Of a stretch of DNA of 64,000 nucleotides, positions 17,136-25,333 are shown piece after piece. The notes below the pieces were generated by a model. That model saw nothing but the letters and a program-made list of their open reading frames with translations. It searched no databases and was not told where the DNA came from. The position numbers were made by a program, and so were the translations under genes. The stretch comes from Isoptericola halalbus (lineage in GTDB: Bacteria; Actinomycetota; Actinomycetes; Actinomycetales; Cellulomonadaceae), in assembly GCA_009663185.1 (NCBI GenBank), contig VJZX01000009.1:48451-112450 (forward strand), read 5' to 3'. Positions within the stretch are counted from its first letter, which is position 1. Every line of letters starts with the position of its first letter.

Positions 17136-18140
17136 TCATGCACCGAGCATGCGCGCAAACCAACGCCGCCGAGCCTCGACGGTGTCCTGCGAGACGGCTG
17201 CGTGCGGTGCCACCGCGTCGTATCCGTGCCAGCCGCCAGCCCACACGTGCAGCTCGCACCGTCCACCGGCCTGCCAGATCCGGCTCGCGTAGGTGACAGC
17301 CTCGTCGCGGAAGGTCTCGGCGGAGCCGACGTCGATGAACGTCGCGGGCAGACCGGTCAGGTCCGTCGCGCGCGCGGGCGCGGCGTACTGCGACACGTCG
17401 TCGGTCCCGCGCGCACCACCGAGCAGGGCCGTCCAGCCGGTCTGGTTCGCGACGCGGTCCCAGAGGCCGCCCATACCCTCCATCTGGGTGGCCGACGGCG
17501 TGTCGTTGCGGTCGTCGAGCATCGGGCACATCAGGAGCTGGGCAAGCGGCATGGGGCCTCCGCGGTCGCGCGACAGCAGCGTCGTGGCCGCGGCGAGCCC
17601 GCCTCCCGCGCTGGCGCCGGCAATCATGATGCGGGCGGGATCGATGCCGAGCTCGTCGGCGTGGTTCGCCGTCCAGACGAGGCCGGCGTAGCAGTCCTCG
17701 ACCGGCCCTGGGTGAGGGGTCTCCGGGGCCAACCGGTATTCCACCGACACGACTGCCGCGTCGAACTCGGCAACCATCGCGATCATGCTCGAGAGCCACA
17801 ACGTCGAGTCACCCACGACCATCCCACCGCCGTGGATGTTGTAGACGACCGGTACCTGCCCGGCCGCGCCCACCGGACGGCAGATGACGAGCGAGATGTC
17901 CGGCGCTCCCGCGGGTCCAGGGACCGTGCGTGTCTCGACGGTGTACCGCCCGTCCAGGGTGGGGTCCTCGTCCGGCGGGTTCATCACGAACTCCCGGGCC
18001 GCCGGGATGCTCTCCAGAGTCTCAAGCTTCGGGACGTCCGCGAGCATCGGCAGCACGGCGGCGAGCTCCGGGTCGAACGGGGGTGGCGGGCCGATCTGCG
18101 TCTTCGTCGGCGCCGTCGGCGCCGTGGTGGTGGTCGTCAC
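17136..18140 (-). CDS. Alpha/beta hydrolase, hormone-sensitive-lipase type esterase
   Basis: A 334-residue carboxylesterase. The oxyanion-hole motif HGGG is at residues 103-106, the nucleophile Ser177 in the GASAGG elbow, then a late aspartate (IDVGSAETFRDE) and the catalytic histidine in GGWHGYD. The HGGG plus GxSxG arrangement defines the HSL family (family IV esterases). The start is uncertain: AGGAGG lies two bases before ATG 18143 and five bases before the adjacent GTG 18140; I chose the latter spacing. Longer frames lack homologous-looking sequence. No signal peptide is present, so it is cytoplasmic. The natural ester is unknown. Confidence 0.9.
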   Translation of the reverse strand: MTTTTTAPTAPTKTQIGPPPPFDPELAAVLPMLADVPKLETLESIPAAREFVMNPPDEDPTLDGRYTVETRTVPGPAGAPDISLVICRPVGAAGQVPVVYNIHGGGMVVGDSTLWLSSMIAMVAEFDAAVVSVEYRLAPETPHPGPVEDCYAGLVWTANHADELGIDPARIMIAGASAGGGLAAATTLLSRDRGGPMPLAQLLMCPMLDDRNDTPSATQMEGMGGLWDRVANQTGWTALLGGARGTDDVSQYAAPARATDLTGLPATFIDVGSAETFRDEAVTYASRIWQAGGRCELHVWAGGWHGYDAVAPHAAVSQDTVEARRRWFARMLGA

Positions 18141-18307
18141 CATGACCTCCTGCATCATCGAAGTGGTCGTGGCGCACATCGTTGCACCGCCGGGGTTCCG
18201 CCGGACACAGCCAGGCGGCGGGAGCTTCCCGCCATCTGGCGGGGCGCTGGAGGTGGGGTTTCCGGATTGTCTCGCTGAAGATGGCTGGGATCCGCGCCGG
18301 AAACGAC

Positions 18308-18348
18308 GAGGCCCTGAATCCCAGGTCACATCGGGGTTTCAGGGCCTC
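18308..18348 (-). terminator. Hairpin downstream of tRNA-Asn
   Basis: Arms at 18308-18322 and 18333-18348 (GAGGCCCTGAATCCC with GGGGTTTCAGGGCCTC) form a long stem with small bulges. On the minus strand it begins eight bases after the tRNA-Asn 3' end, so it probably terminates that transcript. Confidence 0.7.
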
Positions 18349-18355
18349 CAGGGAG

Positions 18356-18428
<73 letters not shown>

Positions 18429-18528
18429 TCGCGGACAACCACCCTGAGGGCGATCGGCCGGGTAGAACTCTATCAGCCCCGCGGGGGTGCTTTGGACGGG
18501 TTTCCGCGAGCCGTGGCCGACGTCACCG

Positions 18529-19038
18529 TCACAGCCCGGCCGCGGACCGGACGCGGTCCTCGGCCGCGTCGACGACGGGCGTGACCTCGGGGTCGTCGAG
18601 GTCGACCCCGGGCCCGGCGATGGCCTGGGAGAACAGCTCGCCGGCCGTGGTGCGGCGTACGGCGACCTTCGCCTCGCCTCCCCGCGGGAGCGCCACGACC
18701 TCGGCGATCACGACCGACCACTGCACGCGCTCGCGCAGGACCTGAGGAAACGAGGTGCGCTCGGGGTCGGTGAGGACCAGGGGCAGGTCAGGCTCGGCGT
18801 CGACCCACTCGACCGTGACGGTCGAGCGCTCGGGGTCGTACGCGGCACGGTCCACGTCCCACCACGGGCGCCGCTTGGTCACGCGCGTGGGTCGCTCGTG
18901 CACGACGACGAGCTCAGCCGTCGTGGCCACGGCCCAGCCGGCGTCGGCGAGTGCGGCGACGGCAAGGAGCTTCTCGTCGCTGCGGAGGTCGAGCGTGCGG
19001 CGGGCGTCGTCGGGCAGCGGGCTGCGGCGGAACCACAT
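18529..19038 (-). CDS. Conserved actinobacterial hypothetical protein
   Basis: A 169-residue soluble protein beginning MWFRRSPLPDDAR. It is rich in Glu, Asp and Val, with no signal peptide, membrane segment or catalytic motif that I recognise. The alternation of short hydrophobic strands (AELVVVHERP, STVTVEWVD, WSVVIAEVVAL, EAKVAVRR) suggests a beta-rich domain. I recall similar proteins of this start and size in Cellulomonas and Streptomyces, always unnamed. It lies 29 bases upstream (in transcription terms, after) of the PLD-nuclease-N membrane protein gene on the same strand, so the two may be cotranscribed. Function unknown. Confidence 0.75.
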   Translation of the reverse strand: MWFRRSPLPDDARRTLDLRSDEKLLAVAALADAGWAVATTAELVVVHERPTRVTKRRPWWDVDRAAYDPERSTVTVEWVDAEPDLPLVLTDPERTSFPQVLRERVQWSVVIAEVVALPRGGEAKVAVRRTTAGELFSQAIAGPGVDLDDPEVTPVVDAAEDRVRSAAGL

Positions 19039-19067
19039 GGCAACACCGTAGCGGGGCCGCCAGGGGC

Positions 19068-19523
19068 CTATGGGCGCCTGGGCTCGGCCTCGCCGTCGAG
19101 GTCGCTGTCCTCGTCCGAGGTACGGGTGCCGCCGCCGCCGTCGGTCTGTCCCGCGCGCTGCTCGCGCTTACGCTGGAGGCGCGCCTGCTCGAGGAGCCAG
19201 TGCAGCTCGGGGTCGTCGTCGGGTGAGTCGGGCACGGTGTCGTGCTGCTCGTCCCACGTCCGACGACGCGCCGGGTAGTGCGCCGCGGGCGGCGGGCTCG
19301 CCGGGAACCCGGTGGTCGGGCCCGGCGACGTACGGCGGCGGGTCCGCGCGGACCGGCTGACCACGAGCCACGCGATCGAACCCGCGAGGGGCAGGAACAG
19401 GATGATGAGGATCCAGAACCCCTTCTGGATGCCGCCGGAGTCCTCCTCGTCCGACTGGATCGCGTCGACGAGCGCACAGACGACGAGGGCGAGGTATGCC
19501 AGCATCAGCAGGACCCGGAACAT
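19068..19523 (-). CDS. Small membrane protein with PLD-nuclease N-terminal (PLDc_N) domain
   Basis: A 151-residue protein with two transmembrane helices, about residues 2-19 (FRVLLMLAYLALVVCALVDA) and 34-54 (FWILIILFLPLAGSIAWLVV), separated by a short acidic loop. This is the cardiolipin-synthase N-terminal PLDc_N arrangement without the catalytic HKD domains. The C-terminal half is a hydrophilic, proline- and acidic-rich tail. ATG 19523 is chosen; ATG 19535 is an equally possible start four codons earlier, and neither has a clear ribosome-binding site. Function is not established; it is a common short actinobacterial membrane protein. Confidence 0.75.
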   Translation of the reverse strand: MFRVLLMLAYLALVVCALVDAIQSDEEDSGGIQKGFWILIILFLPLAGSIAWLVVSRSARTRRRTSPGPTTGFPASPPPAAHYPARRRTWDEQHDTVPDSPDDDPELHWLLEQARLQRKREQRAGQTDGGGGTRTSDEDSDLDGEAEPRRP

Positions 19524-19578
19524 GGTCCGGAGCATAGCGGCGCGTGCTGAGCCGGGCTCGTGCACGACGTGAACCCGG

Positions 19579-20028
19579 TCAGGTGTCGGCGGCGCGGCGG
19601 AACGTGAGGTCGAAGTCCTTGCGCCAGGTGGCGCCGGCGTCCTCGGAGGCCTCCCAGCGGCCACGGATCATTTCGGGGCCGACGTCGGCGATCCAGCGCT
19701 GGTGGAAGTCCGGGTCCTCGCGGGTCAGGGTCCAGTGCTCGCCGTCGAAGGTCATCGAGAATGCGCGGCACACGCCGCGGTCGTCGTGGTAGAGCGCGAC
19801 ATACGCGTCGTCGGGGTCGCTGCGGCCCAGGACGAGAGTCATCTCGGAGTGCTCGTGCTCGTCACCCCCGAACCGGCTTCGCACTACCACGAACGCCTCG
19901 CCGAGCCACTCCACCGTGGTGGTACCGGGAACCTCCGTTCCCGGCGGCTGGAGGAACCACGCATCGGACATGGTCAAGACCCACTGCCCGACGAGCCCGT
20001 CGAGCCTCGCCAGCTCCGTGTTTCGCAT
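19579..20028 (-). CDS. Hypothetical DUF1579-like protein
   Basis: A 149-residue soluble protein. It starts at ATG 20028 behind a good GGAGGTCACG ribosome-binding site. The pattern (LDGLVGQWVLTMSDAWF, TTVEWLGEAFVVVRSRF, YVALYHDDRGVCRAFSMTFDGEHWTL, RWEASEDAGATWRKDFDLTF) is that of small lipocalin-like beta-barrel proteins that measure about 150 residues, such as DUF1579 members. No catalytic residues are evident. It lies between tRNA-Met and the PLDc_N gene and may be the first gene of a short minus-strand unit. Confidence 0.7.
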   Translation of the reverse strand: MRNTELARLDGLVGQWVLTMSDAWFLQPPGTEVPGTTTVEWLGEAFVVVRSRFGGDEHEHSEMTLVLGRSDPDDAYVALYHDDRGVCRAFSMTFDGEHWTLTREDPDFHQRWIADVGPEMIRGRWEASEDAGATWRKDFDLTFRRAADT

Positions 20029-20138
20029 CGTGACCTCCGTCGGCGCTGCTCCTGTGCTCCCTTGTCTGACACGTAGGACGGCAGTCGGGGCCCGGAGTCA
20101 TCGCGGAGTCCGGCCCGGCTTCGGATGGTGCGGCTCGC

Positions 20139-20215
20139 TGGTGCCCCGTGCAGGACTTGAACCCGCGACCGAGAGATTATGAGTCTCCTGCTCTGACCAG
20201 CTGAGCTAACGGGGC
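20139..20215 (-). tRNA. tRNA-Met (anticodon CAT, elongator type)
   Basis: On the minus strand: acceptor GCCCCGT (20215-20209) pairs with ACGGGGC (20149-20143), discriminator A at 20142, and CCA is encoded at 20141-20139. The anticodon loop reads ACTCATAATC, giving CAT, and the T arm GCGGGTTCAAGTCCTGC has the standard loop. The first base pair is intact, so it is not an initiator tRNA. A CAT anticodon could also be tRNA-Ile with lysidine; I favour Met but cannot exclude that. Confidence 0.88.
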
Positions 20216-20312
20216 GCGCCCGTGAGCCTACCGGAGCGACGGCCGCCGTCGTCGAGGGCGAGGGCTGACGTGCGGGCGGGGGAGCGGGCGCGATCTGGAA
20301 GAATGCCGTCCC

Positions 20313-20798
20313 ATGGCGATGCGAGAGATCCGGGTGCTGCCCGACCCCGTGCTGCGCACCCCGTGCGACGAGATCACCACGATCGACGACCGTGTGCGAA
20401 GCCTGGTCGACGACCTCGTTGAGACCGTCGACGCCGACGGGCGCGCGGGGCTGGCCGCGAACCAGATCGGGGTGAACCTCCGCGCGTTCTCGTGGAACGT
20501 CGACGACGAGATCGGCTACGTGCTCAACCCTCAGATCGTCGAGCTCTCGGACGAGCTGCAGGACGGGGACGAGGGGTGCCTCTCGGTCCCGGGGCTCTGG
20601 TACCCCACGACGCGCGCGTGGTACGCCCGCGTCGTCGGGACGAACCTCGAGGGCCAGGAGGTCGTCGTCGAGGGGACGGGCCTCATGGCGCGCTGCCTGC
20701 AGCACGAGTGCGACCATCTCGACGGCACGTTGTACCTGGACAGGCTCGAGCGCAGCGTGCGCAAGAAGGCGATGCGGGAGCTGCGCGAGAGGCTCTGA
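20313..20798 (+). CDS. def: Peptide deformylase
   Basis: Removes the formyl group from the N-terminal methionine of nascent proteins. All three signature motifs are present: GLAANQIG (residues 46-53), EGCLSVPG with metal ligand Cys89, and the HECDH motif (His131, catalytic Glu132, His135). The 161-residue length fits a type I/actinobacterial deformylase. ATG 20313 is used; ATG 20319, two codons later, is an alternative. It lies next to tRNA-Met. No methionyl-tRNA formyltransferase gene is visible beside it. Confidence 0.96.
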   Translation: MAMREIRVLPDPVLRTPCDEITTIDDRVRSLVDDLVETVDADGRAGLAANQIGVNLRAFSWNVDDEIGYVLNPQIVELSDELQDGDEGCLSVPGLWYPTTRAWYARVVGTNLEGQEVVVEGTGLMARCLQHECDHLDGTLYLDRLERSVRKKAMRELRERL

Positions 20799-20967
20799 AG
20801 TTCCTGAGAATCGCCGAACGAAGGTGATTCGCCTCGCATCTGACCCATACCTCCGGCAGGATGTGACGAGAAGACAGCAAGACCACCGCTGGTGGCGTAC
20901 CGACCAGGGCCTTCGCTCGGTTCGAGGACGTAGGGGAAGACGGACCTCGGAAACCAGGGAGGACAGC

Positions 20968-21468
20968 ATGGCCGGAGCCATCACCCGCGGTGTGCTTTTT
21001 GTGCACTCTGCACCCCGGGCACTGTGCCCCCACCTCGAGTGGGCGGCGGGCACCGTGCTCAGTACTCGCGCGTCGTTCGACTGGACGCCCCAGCCGGCCG
21101 GCCGCGGTCTGTACCGGGCGGAGTACTCGTGGCAGGGCGCCCAGGGAACGGGTGCCCGGCTCGCGTCTGCCCTGCGCGGTTGGGACCACCTCCGGTACGA
21201 GGTGACCGAAGAGGCCAGCCACGGCGCGGACGGGGCGCGCTGGTCGCACACCCCCGAGCTCGGCATCTTCCACGCGATGACGGACGTCCACGGCAACGTC
21301 GTGGTGCCCGAGGACCGGATCCGCGCGGCCCTCGACCTGGCGCACGACCCCCGGGCCATGCGCGACGCCCTCGACCTCGCGCTCGGGACGGCCTGGGACG
21401 ACGAGCTCGAACCGTTCCGCTACGCCGGTGCCGGTGCGCCGGTGCGGTGGCTGCACCGGGTCGGGTAG
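20968..21468 (+). CDS. DUF3145 domain protein
   Basis: A 166-residue protein of an actinobacterial family without an assigned role. It begins MAGAITRGVLFVHSAPRALC and carries the characteristic HLEWAAG, GLYRAEYSWQG, LRYEVTEEAS and WSHTPELGIFHAMTDVHGN segments. A strong GGGAGGACAGC ribosome-binding site precedes ATG 20968. The 169-base gap after def probably holds its promoter and leader. A 44-base perfect palindrome terminates it. In related genomes the gene commonly lies beside the fab cluster, as here. Confidence 0.9.
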   Translation: MAGAITRGVLFVHSAPRALCPHLEWAAGTVLSTRASFDWTPQPAGRGLYRAEYSWQGAQGTGARLASALRGWDHLRYEVTEEASHGADGARWSHTPELGIFHAMTDVHGNVVVPEDRIRAALDLAHDPRAMRDALDLALGTAWDDELEPFRYAGAGAPVRWLHRVG

Positions 21469-21489
21469 TACCCGCGGTCCGTCCCGTTC

Positions 21490-21533
21490 ACGACGGAGCC
21501 CCGCCGGCCAGCTGGCCGGCGGGGCTCCGTCGT
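21490..21533. terminator. Bidirectional terminator, 44-bp perfect palindrome
   Basis: A fully self-complementary sequence centred between 21511 and 21512 (ACGACGGAGCC ... GGCTCCGTCGT), lying between the end of the DUF3145 gene and the end of convergent fabF. It would terminate both transcripts. Confidence 0.9.
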
Positions 21534-21550
21534 CGTTGCCGCGTGAGCGA

Positions 21551-22795
21551 TCAGGCGTTCGTCACGACAAGGGCGACGTTGTGGCCGCCGAAGCCGAACG
21601 AGTTGTTGACGGCCGCGACGTCGCCGCCGGGCAGCTTCTCCGGCGTCGAGCGCACGAGCGGCACCTGCAGCTCGGGGTCCGGGTTGTCGACGTTGATCGT
21701 GGGCGGGGCGAGGCGCTCGGAGACCGCCTTGACGGTGAAGAGCGTCTCGAGCGCACCGGCGCCGCCGAGCAGGTGCCCGGTCATGGACTTCGTCGCCGAG
21801 AGCAGGACGTGGTCCGCGTCGTCGCCGAGCAGGGTGCGGATGGACCGCGTCTCGGTGAGGTCGCCGACCTTGGTCGACGTCGCGTGCGCGTTCACGTGCA
21901 CCACGTCGGCACCGGTGACGCCGGCGTCCTCGAGCGCGCGCCGCATCGCGGCGACCTGGCCCTTGCCCTCCGGGTCCGGGGACGTGATGTGGTAGGCGTC
22001 GGCGGACAGGCCGAGGCCGGAGATGCGTGCGTAGACGTTCGCGCCGCGGGCGGCGGCGTGCTCGGCGCTCTCGAGAACGAGCACCGCAGCGCCCTCGCCG
22101 ATGACGAAGCCGTCACGGTCGACGTCGTAGGGCCGCGACGCAGCCTGCGGGTCGTCGTTGCGCAGCGAGAGCGTGCGCGACGCAGCGAACGCGGCGATCG
22201 GCATCGGGTGGATGGTCGCCTCGGTCCCACCCGCGACCACGACGTCGGCCCGGCCCGTGCGGATCATGTCGACCGCGTAGCCGATCGCCTCCGCTCCGGA
22301 CGCGCACGCCGAGACGAGCGCGTGGGCACCCGCCTGGGCGCCGAGCTCGAGCGAGACGTACGCGACGGGCGAGTTCGGCATGAGCATCGGGACCGTCATG
22401 GGGAGCATGCGCCGGGCGCCGCGCTCCTTGAGCAGGTCCCAGCCGTCGAGCGTGGTCCAGATCCCGCCGATGCCGGACGAGACCACGGCACCGAGACGCT
22501 CGCCGTCGACCTCCGGAGCTCCCGCGTCCTGCCACGCCTCGCGCGCCGCGATGATCGCGTACTGCGCCGAGGGGTCCATACGCTTGAGCTCGGGGCGGGG
22601 GAGGACCTCCTCAGGCTTGACCTTGAGGGTCGCCGCAAAGGTGACCGGGATCCCGTACTTCTCCGCCCAGTCGTTCTCGAGCGTCCGGGCGCCGGACTCG
22701 CCGGCCAGGGCGGCAGCCCAGGTGGTCGGCGCGTCGCCGCCGAGGGGCGTGGTGGCGCCGAGTCCGGTGACGACGACGTCGCGTGCTGCGGTCAT
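21551..22795 (-). CDS. fabF: Beta-ketoacyl-ACP synthase II
   Basis: Catalyses the decarboxylative condensation of malonyl-ACP with acyl-ACP in fatty-acid elongation. The 414-residue thiolase-fold protein has nucleophile Cys164 in VSACASG, the two active-site histidine motifs (NAHATST and TGHLLGGAG) and the C-terminal NNSFGFGGHN. It is the last gene of the FasR-fabD-fabH-acpP-fabF cluster. A stable hairpin separates it from acpP, probably lowering its expression relative to the carrier protein. The start is ATG 22795. Confidence 0.96.
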   Translation of the reverse strand: MTAARDVVVTGLGATTPLGGDAPTTWAAALAGESGARTLENDWAEKYGIPVTFAATLKVKPEEVLPRPELKRMDPSAQYAIIAAREAWQDAGAPEVDGERLGAVVSSGIGGIWTTLDGWDLLKERGARRMLPMTVPMLMPNSPVAYVSLELGAQAGAHALVSACASGAEAIGYAVDMIRTGRADVVVAGGTEATIHPMPIAAFAASRTLSLRNDDPQAASRPYDVDRDGFVIGEGAAVLVLESAEHAAARGANVYARISGLGLSADAYHITSPDPEGKGQVAAMRRALEDAGVTGADVVHVNAHATSTKVGDLTETRSIRTLLGDDADHVLLSATKSMTGHLLGGAGALETLFTVKAVSERLAPPTINVDNPDPELQVPLVRSTPEKLPGGDVAAVNNSFGFGGHNVALVVTNA

Positions 22796-22825
22796 GGTGC
22801 TCTCCTGGGTCGGGTGGCGGGCGGT

Positions 22826-22856
22826 CCGGGCGGACCGGGGTCACCGGTCCGCCCGG
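22826..22856 (-). promoter_or_regulatory. Intercistronic hairpin acpP-fabF
   Basis: A perfect 13-bp stem (CCGGGCGGACCGG with CCGGTCCGCCCGG) and 5-base loop GGTCA lies midway in the 89-base acpP-fabF gap. It may be a partial terminator or an mRNA stabiliser that keeps acpP mRNA more abundant than fabF mRNA. Confidence 0.6.
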
Positions 22857-22884
22857 CTCGGCCGAGGGTCTGCCCTCAGGCCGC

Positions 22885-23133
22885 TCAGGCCTGGGCGCCC
22901 TCGATGTAGGTGACGGCATCGCCGACGGTCGTGAGGTTCTTGACGTCGTCGTCCGGGATGCGGACGTCGAACTTGTCCTCCGCGTGGGTGACGATCGTCA
23001 TCATCGACAGCGAGTCGATGTCGAGGTCGTCGGTGAAGGACTTCTCGGGGGCGACGGCGTCGGTGGGAAGACCGGTCTCCTCGGCGACGATCTCGGCGAG
23101 GCCCTCGAGGATCTCCTGGGAGGTGTAAGCCAT
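22885..23133 (-). CDS. acpP: Acyl carrier protein
   Basis: Carries growing acyl chains on a 4'-phosphopantetheine arm. The 82-residue acidic protein has the attachment Ser41 in the DDLDIDSLSMM motif and the usual four-helix pattern (SQEILEGLAEIV at the start, VGDAVTYIEGA at the end). An AAGGAG ribosome-binding site lies about ten bases before ATG 23133. It sits between fabH and fabF, as in Streptomyces. Confidence 0.97.
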   Translation of the reverse strand: MAYTSQEILEGLAEIVAEETGLPTDAVAPEKSFTDDLDIDSLSMMTIVTHAEDKFDVRIPDDDVKNLTTVGDAVTYIEGAQA

Positions 23134-23240
23134 GGGGTGGGTTTCTCCTTGAAACGGGGTACCGGCCGTCCGGCACCGGGTCGGTGGGTCTTGCGGTGAG
23201 ATTGTCCCGCACCTGCGGGGTGTCGGGTACTACGGGTGGC

Positions 23241-24251
23241 TCACGGGAGCACGACGACCTGTGCGGCGTAGACGAGTCCCGCGCCGAAGCCGATCTGCAG
23301 CGCGAGGTCGCCCGGGCGCGCCGCGCCCTCCGCGAGCAGCCGCTCGGTCGCCAGGGGGATGGAGGCGGCGGACGTGTTGCCGGTGTCCACGATGTCGCGC
23401 CCGACGACCACGGTCTCCGGCAGGCGCAGCTGCTTGACCATCTGGTCGATGATCCGCATGTTCGCCTGGTGCGGCACGAAGACCTGGATGTCGTCCGGCT
23501 CGACCCCGGCCTCGGCCATCGCCTTGGCGGCGATCGGCGCCATCTGGAAGCTCGCCCACTTGAACACGGACGGGCCGTCCTGACGCAGTGTCGGCATGCC
23601 GAGGGACGGGTCGTTCGCGAGCTCGGCGAGGGAGTGCGTCTGGCGGATCGCCTGCGCCTTGGCGCCGTCGGAACCCCACACGGTGGGGCCGATGCCCGGC
23701 GTGTCGGACGGGCCGACGACCGCCGCGCCGGCGCCGTCGCCGAGCAGGAACGAGATCGAGCGATCCGTCGGGTCGATGACGTCGCTCAGCTTCTCGGCCC
23801 CGATGACGAGCACGTGCCGCGCGGCGCCCGATCGCACGAGCGCGTCCGCCTGCCCGATGCCGTAGGCGTAGCCCGCGCACGCGGCCGAGATGTCGTACGC
23901 CGCTGCCGGCGTCGCCCCGATCCGCTCGGCGAGGATGGCGGCGCCCGACGGGGTCTGGTGGAAGTACGTGATGGTCGACAGGATCACCGCGTCGACGTCC
24001 GCGCCGGTCAGCCCGGCGGTGTCGAGCGCCTTGCGGGCCGCGGCCTCGGCGAGGTCGAGGACGTCGACGTCACCGGTCGCCCGGCGCCGGGTCACGATGC
24101 CCGTGCGCTGGCGGATCCACTCGTCGGACGAGTCGATGGGCCCTGCGATGTCGTCGTTCGTGACGGTCTCGCTGCCGCGCTCGCCCGCGATGGACCAGAT
24201 GCGCGAGTACCGGACCGGTTCGGCCTGGCGCAGCGTCGCCCGGGCGCTCAT
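23241..24251 (-). CDS. fabH: Beta-ketoacyl-ACP synthase III
   Basis: Starts fatty-acid synthesis by condensing an acyl-CoA primer with malonyl-ACP. Within the 336-residue protein the nucleophile Cys125 lies in DISAACAGY; the histidine and asparagine of the triad are in VFVPHQANMRI and the later GNTSAASIPLA segment. Branched-chain primers would give iso/anteiso fatty acids, typical for this group, but primer preference is not readable. ATG 24251 overlaps the fabD stop by four bases (ATGA), so the two are translationally coupled. Confidence 0.96.
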   Translation of the reverse strand: MSARATLRQAEPVRYSRIWSIAGERGSETVTNDDIAGPIDSSDEWIRQRTGIVTRRRATGDVDVLDLAEAAARKALDTAGLTGADVDAVILSTITYFHQTPSGAAILAERIGATPAAAYDISAACAGYAYGIGQADALVRSGAARHVLVIGAEKLSDVIDPTDRSISFLLGDGAGAAVVGPSDTPGIGPTVWGSDGAKAQAIRQTHSLAELANDPSLGMPTLRQDGPSVFKWASFQMAPIAAKAMAEAGVEPDDIQVFVPHQANMRIIDQMVKQLRLPETVVVGRDIVDTGNTSAASIPLATERLLAEGAARPGDLALQIGFGAGLVYAAQVVVLP

Positions 24252-25240
24252 GCGGACGCCTCGGCCGCTGCGTCGGTGCCGCCGGCGACCGAGTGGCGCG
24301 CGACGAGGTCGCGTGCCGCGTCCACGTCGTCGGGCGACTTGACCGCGACGAGCTCGACGCCCTGGAGCGACCGCTTGGCCAGGCCCGTCAGGACGCCGCC
24401 CGGGGCGAGCTCGAGGATCGCGGTCACGCCGCGCTCGGCGAGCGTCGCCTGGCACAGGTCCCAGCGAACGGGCGCCGTGACCTGCGCGGCCAGGCGCGCG
24501 AGGACGTCGGTCGCGGTGCCGTGGCCGTGCGAGCCCGGCGCGAGCACGTCGTACGTGGCGCCGTCGGCGTCGCTCAGCAGCGGCAGGCGCGGGTCGGTCG
24601 CGAGCCAGCCGCGCGCGACCTGGTCGAACGCGGCGCGCGCGGGCTCCATGTACGGGGTGTGGAATGCGCCGGCGACCTGCAGCGGGATGACGCGCGCGCG
24701 CGTCGGCGGCTGCTCGGCGAACGCCGTGAGCTCTGCGCGTCCGCCCGCGGCGACGACCTGCCCGCCGCCGTTGACGTTCGCGGGGAAGAGGCCCGCGGCC
24801 TCGATCGCGGCGAGCACCTCCTCGGGGTCGCCGCCGACGACGGCGCTCATGCCCGACTCGGCGGCGGCGGCGGCCTCAGCCATCGCCCGCGCGCGGTGGG
24901 ACACGAGGCCGACCGCGCCGGCGTCGTCGAGCACGCCTGCCACCGCCGCCGCGGCGAGCTCGCCGACGGAGTGTCCCGCCGTGACGTCGACGACCTCGGA
25001 CGTGTCGCGCCCGTCGAGGATCGTCCGCAGCGCGACGAGCGACGTGGCGACGATCAGCGGCTGGGCGACAGCCGTGTCCCGGATCGTGTCGGCGTCCGAG
25101 GTGGTGCCGTGCGTGACGAGGTCGGTCCCGGCCGCGGCCGAGAACGCGTCGAGCAGGTCGGCGGTGGAGGGAAGCTCGAGCCACGGCGCGAGCATCCCGG
25201 GGGTCTGAGAGCCCTGTCCAGGGCAGACGACGGCGAGCAC
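24248..25240 (-). CDS. fabD: Malonyl-CoA:ACP transacylase
   Basis: Transfers malonyl groups from CoA to acyl carrier protein. The 330-residue protein has the oxyanion GQGSQ motif (residues 8-12), nucleophile Ser91 in GHSVGELAA and the AFHTPYM histidine motif. It starts at GTG 25240, with no strong ribosome-binding site. It is the first enzyme gene of the cluster and lies 93 bases after its probable activator gene. Confidence 0.95.
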   Translation of the reverse strand: MLAVVCPGQGSQTPGMLAPWLELPSTADLLDAFSAAAGTDLVTHGTTSDADTIRDTAVAQPLIVATSLVALRTILDGRDTSEVVDVTAGHSVGELAAAAVAGVLDDAGAVGLVSHRARAMAEAAAAAESGMSAVVGGDPEEVLAAIEAAGLFPANVNGGGQVVAAGGRAELTAFAEQPPTRARVIPLQVAGAFHTPYMEPARAAFDQVARGWLATDPRLPLLSDADGATYDVLAPGSHGHGTATDVLARLAAQVTAPVRWDLCQATLAERGVTAILELAPGGVLTGLAKRSLQGVELVAVKSPDDVDAARDLVARHSVAGGTDAAAEASA

Positions 25241-25307
25241 GCACCCACGGTGTCACCCCGAGACCGGGTCGGCGCGTCGTGACCCGCACCAACCTCGCGG
25301 AGGGCGA

Positions 25308-25323
25308 TTGTGGGAATCCGCAA
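25308..25323. promoter_or_regulatory. Candidate FasR-binding palindrome before fabD
   Basis: TTGTGGGAATCCGCAA is an imperfect inverted repeat (TTGTGG-N4-CCGCAA, one mismatch) lying 68 bases before fabD and ten bases after the fasR stop. Its position is where an activator of the fab operon should bind. The assignment rests on symmetry and position only. Confidence 0.4.
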
Positions 25324-25333
25324 ACGCAGGCGG

